Origin: Manduca sexta
Lineage: Eukaryota; Arthropoda; Insecta; Lepidoptera; Sphingidae
Direction: 5' to 3'
DNA length: 64,000 nt
NCBI RefSeq assembly: GCF_014839805.1
Contig: NC_051138.1
Coordinates: 2,664,983-2,728,982, forward strand
Position 1 is the first letter of the stretch; every line of letters starts with the position of its first letter. Positions 1 through 10,600 of this stretch are shown in pieces. A program made the position numbers and the translations under genes. A model generated the notes under the pieces. It did not search any database. It saw only the letters and a list, made by a program, of their open reading frames with translations, and had not been told where the DNA came from.

Positions 1-282
1 TCCATTAAACATCTTTTAACTTGAATTTGATCATATCACCACAATATAAACGAGGTATCGTGTCGCCAGTATCGGCCATCCGAAACTAAAATGATTTCTA
101 TCAAACCAAATACTTGACAGTTTTCACCCACGTATTTTACAAACTTGAATAGGTTCGTTACATAAAACTAACATACACTTATATAAAAGCACTCAGAGCA
201 TTTGAACAATGTTTTTTTTCATAGGCGTAAGAGTAAATATTTTTATGGTCGATATGATGTTCGATTGACGATATCTTACCTC

Positions 283-456
283 GGGCCTTATTCTGTATCC
301 CACGTAATTTTGACAGTGCTTAACAAGCACGTAACACAACGCGTCACGTTTGTGACAATAGAAATAGGCTTACAGCATACCATTCCATGCACATTTCACG
401 AAGATATCGTAACACGGCCGCGTTACGCGTTTACATCGTCATACAGAATAAATCCC
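283..456 (+). repeat. TIR element (MITE-like), copy 1
   Basis: Ends GGGCCTTATTCTGTAT and ATACAGAATAAATCCC are inverted. The body includes ACAACGCGTCACG and CGGCCGCGTTACGCGTTTAC. Second copy inverted at 35562-35732. Confidence 0.65.
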
Positions 457-551
457 TTGATAGTAAGACTTAACAATATGTACTAACATAATGGGAAAGT
501 GTTAGTTTGTTTGAACGTCCTTATCTCTAGAAGTTTTTCTATACCCACTGT

Positions 552-660
552 AGCTACTGGACATAATAAGACTTAACGTCTCATGTCACAGGATGGCGAG
601 CGCATTGGGATACCAAACAATACTTTGTAATTCAAGGTGTTGGTATTTCTGCTCTATAAT
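552..660 (+). repeat. SINE family A, partial
   Basis: Central part only: CTACTGGACATAATAAGAC, then GGATGGCGAGCGCATTGGG and ATACCAAACAATACTTTG. Both ends are missing. Confidence 0.7.
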
Positions 661-1126
661 ACAAGAAATAAACTTATTGTTAATAAAATGTAAATAAGTT
701 ATTTTTAAACAGAATTACTAAATATAACAATAATTTTATTTACGTACCTTCTATTACTGAAAAAAATCGAAATCAGTTTAGAAGTTGTCGAGTTTAGGGC
801 GTTCAATAAACAAACAAACTCTTCACCATTATATTTTAGATTCATTTTTAAAACAACGAACCCACTTATATTCTGAAAATATACCGTGTTTGCTCATTAA
901 TAATTCACACAGCAATAAAACAATGTAACACGACTGAGGGCAAAAGCCGGCATAAAATATGTAGAAAGCTTTCACATTCCTACAAATATACACAATATAT
1001 TGTTTCATATATGCATAGTGAAGAATTCAAAGCAATTTTTAACCTTTTATGTGTTTGTAAAATAAGTCGACCGAGTCATTTTAGTAATGGCTACTTTTAA
1101 AACAGTAGCAACAACTTTATTGTACA

Positions 1127-1416
1127 CTCGTTGACCCGACAGACGTTGTCCCGTCTTAACTATGAATTTGCAGCGCGCATTCTGTCAATCGCTGACAGTT
1201 ATTTCAAACAATTGACAGTTATATAAAATTAATATTTTCGTTAAGTTTTCTTAAATTTTCTAATTTTCCGCGCCATTCTTTTATTTTTTTCTTTCATAAG
1301 AACCTTCTCCTGACAATAATAAACAAAACAACAACAAAAAATAGTGAAATCGATCCAGCCGTTCACGCGTGAAGGCGTGACCAAGGGAAATAGGGATTCA
1401 TTTTTATATATATAGA
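1127..1416 (-). mobile_element. Non-autonomous Helitron (family 1), decayed 3' end
   Basis: Minus strand: 5' TCTATATATATAAAAATGAA, 3' ACGTCTGTCGGGTCAACGAG, where the expected CTAG is CGAG. About 290 bp and a close copy of the element at 11320-11606. Confidence 0.8.
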
Positions 1417-1561
1417 TAGAATTGCTATACTTTTGGTAGTAGTAGATAGTAGTGCTATCCTAACATTTAAAACTTGACAGTACAAGGTCATTTACCAAAT
1501 TTATTATCGATAAAGATAGTGCGTACAAAACTCCACTCAATTGTTATTTTTGATATGTGCA

Positions 1562-1710
1562 CGACAAAGTGACTCCATTGTGCCTAATGGTAAGTGGAGT
1601 GAGAAACGAGAGGTGATTACAGTCGCCACAATTCTGCCGGCCTGTTGGAACCGGATGTACACAAGCTGATTCCGGAACGCGACGAAATTACGTGGGATAC
1701 TATAGTGGAA
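1562..1710 (+). repeat. Repeat family B copy
   Basis: Starts GACAAAGTGACTCC, with CTAATGGTAAGTGGAG, GCCGGCCTGTTGGAACCGG and the GGAACGCGAC block. Orientation for this family is arbitrary, since no clear promoter box shows its strand. Confidence 0.65.
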
Positions 1711-1770
1711 AAGTAGACAGCAGTAGCAGTTGCCTAGTTTGCAACTATCAAGTAACTACCATTTTATTTG

Positions 1771-2021
1771 TCCTAATATTATAAATGCGACAGTAAGTGA
1801 AGATGGATGTATGTATGTTTGTTCCTCTTTCACGAAAAAACTACTGAACAAATTTGAATGAAAATTTACAGTAATATTGGTTATACATCAGAATAACGCA
1901 TAGACTACAATTTATAATGATTTGTGTAATTTGGTCATAATATGACGATACCTATCAAATAAGTCGGAAAAAAAATATCCCGGAAAACTTCTTCACGCGA
2001 GCGAAGCAGCAAGCAAGTTAG
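1771..2021 (+). mobile_element. Lep1-like Helitron
   Basis: 5' TCCTAATATTATAAATGCGA, 3' CACGCGAGCGAAGCAGCAAG then TTAG|T (CTAG expected). 251 bp, moderately decayed. Confidence 0.7.
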
Positions 2022-2534
2022 TCTTTTTATATTTTTGTCCCATCTGGAAAAATACATTTATCCCTTTTTTATGACTTCCTCAATATGCAGTCATAGAGAA
2101 ACAAGAGCCTCAGTCCCGCACGTATGGATCCATTTATTTAAAACAGTTTTGTTCAAACATAATTTTTAACAATGTTAGCCATACATTCTAAAATTAAATA
2201 AATATGTATATTCCCTGATTCGAACCCTGTACAGCTTTGAGTGAACTTTTATATATGGTGCTATAGACTCATTCATTTTTTTTAGCAATGTATGTCTCTA
2301 TTCTTGTATAGACTTTTATATATGTAACACAATAGCATGCTATAATTTCATGCTATCTAAAGCTTTTAAGAGACCGAGGGCCTCGTTCTCTCAAAACAGA
2401 AAACAGTGAAATCTCGTACTTACGTGTACATTAGAGGTGAAACTGGACGACTCAGTCCCATCAATCAGCAGCCGGAACTGTGAGATCAACATGCGTACAA
2501 TTCTAATAATGCGTGTTGCAAAATATATAGGAAA

Positions 2535-2818
2535 GTGTTGGCTACTTAGATACTACGATGTGTAAGTTGGAAGCGGTTAGCGGGTTATACAAATTATTAT
2601 TTTTACCGTCGCTCTGCCAGTCTCAACTAGACTGTGTTGGCTACATAGATACTACGCGATGGTGTAAGTTGAGAGCGGCTAGCGGGTTATACAAATTATT
2701 ATTTTTACCGTCGCTCTGCCTGTCTCAACTAAACTCTGTTGGCTACTTAGATACTACGCGATGATTTAAGTTGGAAGCGGTTAGCGGGTTATACAAAATA
2801 TTATTTTTGCCCTCTGTC
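2535..2818 (+). repeat. Three-unit tandem repeat (~100 bp period)
   Basis: Units start at 2535, 2634 and 2736 with GTTGGCTACTTAGATACTAC; each has AGCGGGTTATACAAA and TTATTTTTACCGTCGCTCTG. The third is truncated. An open frame through it is a by-product. Confidence 0.88.
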
Positions 2819-3370
2819 CCAAAGAGAGTATCCCGCCCTCACGCATTGCAACTTGCAACTCCTGTAAGCCAGGATCGGCAGTGGCATTTTATGAGGACGT
2901 CCGGTGAAGCTCGACGAGTCTCAGGGAGCACTAATTAGTCATAACTCATAAGCCACAAAGAAATATATATTTTACACTTCCCTCCATAGCCAAGCGGGTG
3001 ACAAATTATTACCAATTAGTATTATATATTAATAATTATTATCACCACATTACACCTGATAAATATGTCCCTCCGCGTATGAAACCGCTCCCGCCTCCGC
3101 CTATACCTTGTCCGGGCCAGTGAAGCGAGGTGAGCGGAAGACGTTGTGCAAGCCTGCATTCCCTTCACCCTCGATAAATTCGCACGCCATCGACGCCGCT
3201 TTTGTTGTTACTCTTATTGCATCGAAATAAGGTATAAAATTTACTGGAGATATGGATGTGTGTGACACGAAGATAGCCAGAAAGAACATACCTCTAGCAT
3301 TTAAGAGTAACATAGGATAAGAATGTTTAATAAGAATTAGAAGGTATGTGAAGTCTGCCCGCAAATACAG

Positions 3371-3563
3371 CCAACATTGTATCCAGTGCAACTATTGGAC
3401 ATAATGAGACTTAACATCTCAAGTCTCAGGATGGCGAGCGCAGGGAAATACCAAACATTACTTTGTAATTCAAGCATTTGCTTGGTGTTTCTACTGTTTA
3501 TGGGCGATCGTATCGCTTACCATAAGACGAACAGCAAGCTCGTCTCGTCATTTAAAGCAAAAA
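3371..3563 (+). repeat. SINE family A, 3' two thirds
   Basis: Runs from CATTGTATCCAGTGCAAC through ATGGCGAGCGC to the tail CAAGCTCGTCTCGTCATTT, ending in an A-run that fits reverse transcription from poly(A). Confidence 0.75.
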
Positions 3564-5210
3564 AAAACTAAAAGAATAAGACAGTAGTGTGGTGGACTTA
3601 GGTCTAAACCAGGTACAGTAAGGTTTGCCGAGCTATTATAATAAAAATCACTCAGTAATAGAGGCTGAGAGGCCGCTTCCAACAGGTCGACGTGGAGATC
3701 CTTGAGGGAGGCCTATGTTCAGCAGTGGACTTCCTGTGGCTGAGATGATGAGTAATAGACGAGGTTCTTGCCCACCAGTACAGACTCCGCCAGCATTGAA
3801 GTCCGTTGCTGGATTCAAGAAGTCTCTAACATTTAAAAATAAAGTAGTTTCTTCTTAGTGAAATAATTTCATATTCGTAACTAAATAAAATCTAACTCCA
3901 AGTTACGTTACACCTAAGTCTGATATTTCTCAGCCATCGACAGTAAAGTTATACGGTTGGGTAATTTAGAAAGTGGTCTCAGTCCATGTCGGTAGATCTA
4001 AGGATAATGGTGAGCGGCTCTGAACCTGCGAACTTCCGCGTCGCGAGCCGTTAACGACTGCGCATATTGTCTCCACGATAATAAAGAAGGTAGCTATGAA
4101 GTATACGGGCTATGCTGTAATAAAATTTTGTTGCATGAGGATGAGGCACTCCGCAATAACCTAACCCGAAACTTTAATAAAATATTTCGATTAGAAATTG
4201 AATATGGCCCTCGCCACGCCATTTGTTTAAATCGTTATTTGATAGTTGCTATCATTCTACCAAGTTTGCATCATCATATCATTCTGCAAAACGATGCTTG
4301 CCTAATAATAAATTACTCAGGAATTATGATTTCTTTTAACCAAAGAATTCGTAAGTCGTAGCAGGCATTTTACAGATCACCGCGTTAAAAAAACAGATTC
4401 TCAGCCTAAAACAACTTTGATTGTGATTAATTAAAATATCTCTCAATGCGGATAATTGAATCAGTTATTTTTACGTTTTGATACAAAATCTTCTTGACTT
4501 CAGTGATTGGACAAGAACTGGTGTATTCAACATTGTATGGACTTACAAAATCTTCATTTAACTCGTAAACTAGTATCTAATATCTAACTGTGCAGGTGAC
4601 AACTGAATGTCAAGGTTAGGGAAACGACACTAAACCGGATCACAAACAAATCCACAAGCTAGACTGCGAAATGTTAAGCCAGTTGTAATCAGGTTTCATC
4701 ATGTATTATAAAGTCTGTCGATTTACATTGATTTCTAAATACATAATTGTGTCGACTGCCGAGGGGTGATTAGATTAGGTTACCATTAGATGCAGAGGGG
4801 ACACTATGTTGTGCCCAAATAAAAAAGAAAGACATCGATAGAACGGAACGATTGTTGTTACTAGATATTTTGTTTGCGATGTAGGCGCATGCGTAGATTA
4901 ATTTGATTATTTAATGATTTGTAATATTTTTTTCTTCGGTACTCCTAAACACTGTTAGCTTTCAAAACTACAAAATAATATTCAATTCGACAATCATTTG
5001 AACCTACATACATCATAATTTCGAAACTTCTAGTCTAGAATTCCTGTCCTATCGCAATACGTAATAACAAATGATCGTCGGTAATCTACAATCGAATCAA
5101 TGGAACTCATGTTTACATCAATCAGGTCAAGGACTAAGTCTGACTATCCATCTCTAGATATAATCTCTTTTATAAAGATCACTTACTTTCACGTGTTTTA
5201 ACCCCGAAGG

Positions 5211-5362
5211 GTTGGATATATTTTATATCCGCCCGGATAGCGACCACCGTACACAAGGTGTTAAAACCCGCCAAAATGACTCACGTAAGTTTCGCGGTCC
5301 AGAATCAGCCTGTGTATATCCGGTTTCAACAGGCCGGCATAATTGTGTCAAGGTGTAATCAA
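5211..5362 (-). repeat. Repeat family B copy
   Basis: Has GATATATTTTATATCCGCCC, ACACAAGGTGTTAAAACCCG and CAACAGGCCGGCATAATTG. The remaining end seems displaced to 5525-5580. Confidence 0.65.
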
Positions 5363-5524
5363 CTCTGATTATGCATGCAGCATCACTTTTGAAATTCCCA
5401 ACTTATATTCAATTATTTAGTTAAATTTATAATTTTAAAGTTTGCTTTATTTTATTTAATACGTCTGTATGTTAGTTATGTCCCTCAGCAATAAAATAAT
5501 TTTCTTCATTCTTCTTTTATCTCG

Positions 5525-5580
5525 TCAGTAGACACTATTTGGACCCCACTCCACTAACCATCAGGTGCAGTGGAAGCACT
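5525..5580 (-). repeat. Repeat family B, end fragment
   Basis: CCCCACTCCACTAACCATCA and GGTGCAGTGGAAGCAC match the family end. It is separated from the copy at 5211 by about 160 bases of AT-rich DNA. Confidence 0.5.
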
Positions 5581-6164
5581 TTTTTTTTGTTATTAATTTA
5601 TATTTAATTTTATCCTAATATTATAAATGTGCTTCCCAATAAATGGCGTCTACACTGATTTTGATAAAATTTTGTATGGAGAAACGCCCAAGAAGACATC
5701 AAAACACACAAAACTCCACGCAGATAAACCCGAAAGTAAAAGCCAGTCTTATATATAAAAAGTATAGCTTAAACCAAAATGTGGACAACAATCCCAAGCC
5801 AGAATCACGAACGGTGACGCAAAGTAATAATCGTGTTAAATTGCGCTTGCATTTTCGGGTAATTTATGGGTCATTTTGCTAACAAAATACGTTGGTCATT
5901 TATCAAATATCTGTGTAATCTACAATATAGCCTAATGTACTTTGAGTTTAGATTTTCGATTAGAAATATCGTCAATATTTTTTGGTCTACAGAGTTTTGT
6001 TTCTCAATAAACCGGCGTGGACTAAAACGTAAGTCCTCAATAAGAAGGGCCCGGGCAGCAGTAGAAGTATATGATATACAAATATTATTATATTAAGATT
6101 AATAAACACACGCACTCATGCCTAATCTCCTCTAAGAGGTAGACAGATACACAATTAGTGCACT

Positions 6165-6255
6165 ATTCTCGTATATTCCGTCCCATGATGAGTAAGGGGG
6201 CAAGTTCACCTTATCGACCACAAATTCCAGATTCCGGTTTGATGCTGAGCTGAAA
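6165..6255 (-). repeat. Family D SINE, fragment
   Basis: TATTCCGTCCCATGATGAGT, CACAAATTCCAGATTCCGG and TTTGATGCTGAGCTGAAAAA. Confidence 0.55.
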
Positions 6256-6561
6256 AATCCAAAATCATCTTACGCAAGCCTCCACTCACATCCACTGAGG
6301 CAGTCAACAAAACACCTAATATTCAAATTGTTTAGAGTGTAAAATTAAAGGTCAACTATTAATTAAAGATCAGCATATGGTACTTCCTCAAAATTTAATA
6401 CCTGTAGGTATTAATATTGAAAGAAAAGTCGTCTGTGACCTTTCCGCCACGTTATTAATATGTAGTATATTAAGATTGCAGTAAAATAAGATTAATTTGA
6501 AACATATATTATGTTTATATCATTTATATATCTAGTTCAAATTTGTTTAATAATATTACCT

Positions 6562-6668
6562 CTATATACTGTCCTACTGCTGGGCACGGGCCTCTACTAC
6601 TGAGAGGGATTAGGCCTTAGTCTCCAACGCTGGCCTAGTGCGAATTGGTTGACTTCACACACCTTAAA
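6562..6668 (-). repeat. Family C SINE, 3' fragment
   Basis: TACTGTCCTACTGCTGGGCA through GTTGACTTCACACACC. Confidence 0.65.
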
Positions 6669-6689
6669 ATTAATTTATGTTAAATTCGT

Positions 6690-6893
6690 TTATGTTACAA
6701 ATAGTACTTGGAACCGTTTATGAAGTTTGAATGTTTGTTAGAAGTATTCCCTGAAACTGTTGAACAAATTCAGATGAATTTTATACACTGATAGACTACA
6801 GCATGGATATAGTAGAGGCTGATATTTTCGAAAAATCCTACCCAGTTGGATTACAGGGAAAGATTTTTCACGCAGACGAAGCAACAATATTTT
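6690..6893 (+). repeat. Lep1-like Helitron remnant
   Basis: Decayed: TTTGAATGTTTGTTAGAAG, ACTGATAGACTACAGCATGG and TTTTTCACGCAGACGAAGCA. Confidence 0.4.
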
Positions 6894-7212
6894 TATATTT
6901 AATTGAAGCCATCTTAAATAGGTAACTAATTCAACTCCATACAAGTAAGAACAACTACATATTATAAAACGAATACAAATACGAGATTAATGGACGATAT
7001 TCTTGTTTTGATAGCTACTTGTTTACTTTTTTCATATTTGTCATTGTGGTCTTGGAACTTACCCACCAATTCTACTTGTAATTATTCTAGTAATGGGTTT
7101 AATTAAGAATAAGATCTTTACGTTGACTTTTGGGATGTATATTTATTTGAAAAATTATCAGACCGTAACTATTAAGGGATCTTCAAAAAGAGGCTTTTCC
7201 TATCCGGTTGCA

Positions 7213-7392
7213 ACGGCCATTCTCAAACGGCTGGTAACAATAAGTAATCCCAATTTAAATCTTTGATCCGATCCCGAGAATAGCCAATCAAAATGTGTCA
7301 TTTGCAAGTATGTCACAAAAGCTTTCTTCTGATTCGTCCATTTTCGCCATCGGTTGAAAAAAGTGATTGGGATCGTTTAATGAGAATTGGCA
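7213..7392. repeat. Inverted-repeat element, copy 1
   Basis: AATCCCAATTTAAATC and GATCCCGAGAATAGCCAATC on the left, TGATTGGGATCGTTTAATG on the right, like 55445-55581 but more decayed. Confidence 0.5.
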
Positions 7393-7569
7393 GTAAAGTG
7401 GATGAGTTTAGCTGAAACTTATCCCTTTTTCTATAATTTTTTAATATAATCAACAGATTTAAAATAGGGATGTTTTCATCAGATTATCGACCATATCGAC
7501 GATTATAAATTTGGTTTTACTTCACTTGTCGAGTGCACTAATATATTTTTTATTGTATTTCTTTTCCAG

Positions 7570-7683
7570 GACCCGACTCGCGTGGTGTGCCCAGTCATAG
7601 ACGTGATCAGCATGGACACGTTCCAGTACATTGGCGCGTCGGCTGACCTGCGCGGCGGGTTCGACTGGAACCTAGTGTTCAAG
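7570..7683 (+). CDS. GALNT2: GALNT2-type exon a (catalytic domain)
   Basis: Acceptor TTTTCCAG ends at 7569 and donor GTGAGC starts at 7684. The exon encodes 38 residues from [14 protein letters not shown] to [10 protein letters not shown], in phase 0 at both ends. It corresponds to the stretch just after the DxH-containing part of the catalytic domain, so at least several 5' exons are missing from the window. Confidence 0.92.
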
Positions 7684-10600
7684 GTGAGCTAGTGCAAATT
7701 GTACCACGCTTTCGGACGTAATAACAATGAATATTGATTGAAATGTCAACGTTCACTTTCAATGACCTTCGAAATTCAAAAATGTTCTTAATTTAAAAGT
7801 GTCTGACTATTGTATCAGTAGAGTATCTTTTTAACCGACTTCAAAAAAAGGAAGAGGTTATCAATTCGACGTGATTTTTTTTTTTTTTTTTTGTAATTTA
7901 AATTGGTTGTATTTAGGTACTGTAAGACGCTGCGCAGACGCTTATACCACTCTAGTGACTCGTAATAGTATAGTCTCAGCGGTTTCGCGTTGCTTGAAGT
8001 GAAAAAAATTACCCCATTAGTGTATTTCGAGTTAAAAGATATTACCCAATATGATAAGGAACGATCCACTTTGACCCATAATACACCTTATAATGAATAT
8101 AATGTTGTATAATGTATTGGGGTTAGACAATATAAGATGTTATTGTATTCAACAAATGGCATATAATGAGTAATGACATTATTTTAATTTTTCCTCATTC
8201 ACTTACGACACACCGATAACTTCTATTAAACTTATAGTTATTTTATGTAATGCGTAATCATTAAAATATATATATTTTTTTTTTACTTTTTAGTTTTTAA
8301 GTTGCACGTGAGACTGAAAAATAGCAATGATGAAATTGTATATAACTTTAATGTCTCAAGTCTAACAGCTAAACACTAAATCAAATGTAGAGTCTTTTTT
8401 TAAAAAAAACCGTTGAATATTCAAGAAATCTTTCTCTAACACCTAGGGTTGTAGCCAAGACGTCTCTCTACAATCCTTTAAATAGAAATATATAGAAAAT
8501 AAAAAACAAAAAATGCATGGGAATAACAAGTCCTAACGTGAGATTATCGTTCGGATATGTTATTCCATTCATTCATTGTCACTTTTGGTAGGTCTTTCAT
8601 ATGTGAGAGTCCGCCTGGGTAGGTATCACCGCAATGTCTGTTTCTGTCGCCAAGCAGCAGTGTGTAGTCACTGTTATATTCCGGCTTGGAGGACATTGTA
8701 GCCAGTGTTGATCATGGAACCCTCATTTTAAAGCTCCACTATTACGGCATCAGGGGAGTGGGGCTTAAACTAATATCTTCATATTTATCGGGTCGGAAAC
8801 AAAAAGTTTTTATCAACAACGTTTCCTCTGCAGGGTCCACAGTTGGGATTGGGGTCCCCCAGGGTTCAATTTTGGGACCATTTCTGTTTTTAGTTTATAT
8901 TAATGATCTACCGTACATTATTAACAAAATGGCTGAAGTTGTATTATTCGCTGACGACACTTCACTAATATTTAAACTAAATAGAAGGGAAGGAAATTTT
9001 GTAGAGCCAAATAAAGTATTTAAATTGATTTCTGACTGGTTTTCTGCCAATAATCTTCTATTAAATGCAGCAAAAACTAAATGTGTTCGATTCTCGTTAC
9101 TGAACAAGATTAATGGAACTGATATTGATTTAGACGGGAATAAACTAGAATTAGTACCCTCTACAGTCTTCCTTGGGGTTTCTATCGATAGGAAATTACA
9201 ATGGGGACCCCACATTCAAAGAATTTCGAGTAAATTGAGTTCTGCAGTCTTTGCTATTAGGAAGATCAGATATTTAACTGATGTGGCTACGGCAAGGTTA
9301 GTATATTTCGCTTACTTCCACAGCATTATGTCTTATTGCATTCTTCTGTGGGGTACTGCAGTAGATCTGCAGACCATTTTTATTTTACAGAAAAGAGCGA
9401 TTCGTGCAATTTATAACCTTCGGTCTCGCGATTCCCTTAGAGAACTGTTTAAGGAGGTGAATATACTGACTTTGCCAGCTGAATACATTTTTCAAAATAT
9501 TATGTATGTCCGTAAGAACCTAGGTACTTTTATGAAAAACAGTGACTTGCACTGTTTGAACACTAGAAATAAGAATAAACTAGTTGTTCCAAATTTCCGG
9601 CTCTGTAAAACAAATAAATCTTATCTAGCGAATTGTATCAAATTCTATAATAAAATCCCTCTTGAAATAACCAATCTGCCCGGCTACAAATTTAAGTGTC
9701 ATGTTAAGCGCGAATTAATGTCAAAGGGGTATTATAATGTAAAGGATTACCTCGATGATCAGACGGTTTGGAAAAACAGTCCTGCACACCCTGTCCAACC
9801 CTATGTTAACGCCAATATTATAAATTAACTACATAAACGTCTCATGTGTACCTTTCTACAATTTTGACATTATACTGGGTAACAGTTTTAAATTTATGTG
9901 ACATATTTTATTTTATATTGACTCATTGAATTATCAATGTATAATAGACGACCGACCGATCATTTTGTTGCACCAGCCTTAAAATTTATAATCTTAATTA
10001 TATTGACCAAGATCTGCGACAAAATATGAAATGAAAATATTATGTTTGTAAATGTAGGCGTATGCACGCTGTACACTGACTGTTTCATAGTTTTTATAAT
10101 TTTTTAGTATTATTGTTTTTCGTTAGTTTTTAGTTATTGCTAAATACTTTTATGTGGATTTTCTCCGCAATTTTACGGTGATGTGCGTGTATTAGCTTAT
10201 ATAATTAATCAGACTTTGTATAGAAAAGACTTATTAAAAAAATATATATATATTTAATAACAATATCATAAATGAATAGACAATTGATGACAAAAAATAA
10301 AGCCCGGAGTTTCTTTCTGTCTTTCTTCTTCGGGTAGTCATCGCTTAGGTAGTTAGTGAAAGGCTGGTAGGTTAGCTAGGTTAGGGCTTTTATTGTCCTC
10401 ACCGGTGAGGATCGCGACGCGTTTCTCCCTTATTGCTTATTTAAAAATACATACATACATAATTTTATTTCTTCTTCCCTGCCAGCCCGAGCTGGCTTCT
10501 TTGTTTACTAAGTATATTTTTCATTTATTTTATTGTCTTTGTTTATATAAGCTAATCTAATTAAGTAATAATTGAATATTCTCATGTACCTTGACTTATC

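Larger units (their letters stand above)
1..7569. other. No exon recognised; presumed intron/upstream DNA of the GALNT gene
   Basis: No open frame here resembles the missing N-terminal half of a GALNT. The span holds Helitrons, SINE pieces, a TIR element and a tandem repeat, listed separately. The rest (for example 3800-4700 and 6250-6550) shows nothing I can name. Confidence 0.5.

Noticed and set aside
2558..2764. 68-residue open frame
   Set aside because: Consists of two tandem-repeat units; no protein likeness.
2535..2818. CRISPR-like direct repeats
   Set aside because: Units are ~100 bp with no spacers, in a eukaryotic genome.
1..7569. Missing N-terminal GALNT exons
   Set aside because: Looked for a DxH motif and flanking conserved stretches in open frames here; none recognised.
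8895..9215. 106-residue minus-strand open frame
   Set aside because: Antisense of the LINE reverse transcriptase, which shows the FADDT box on the other strand.
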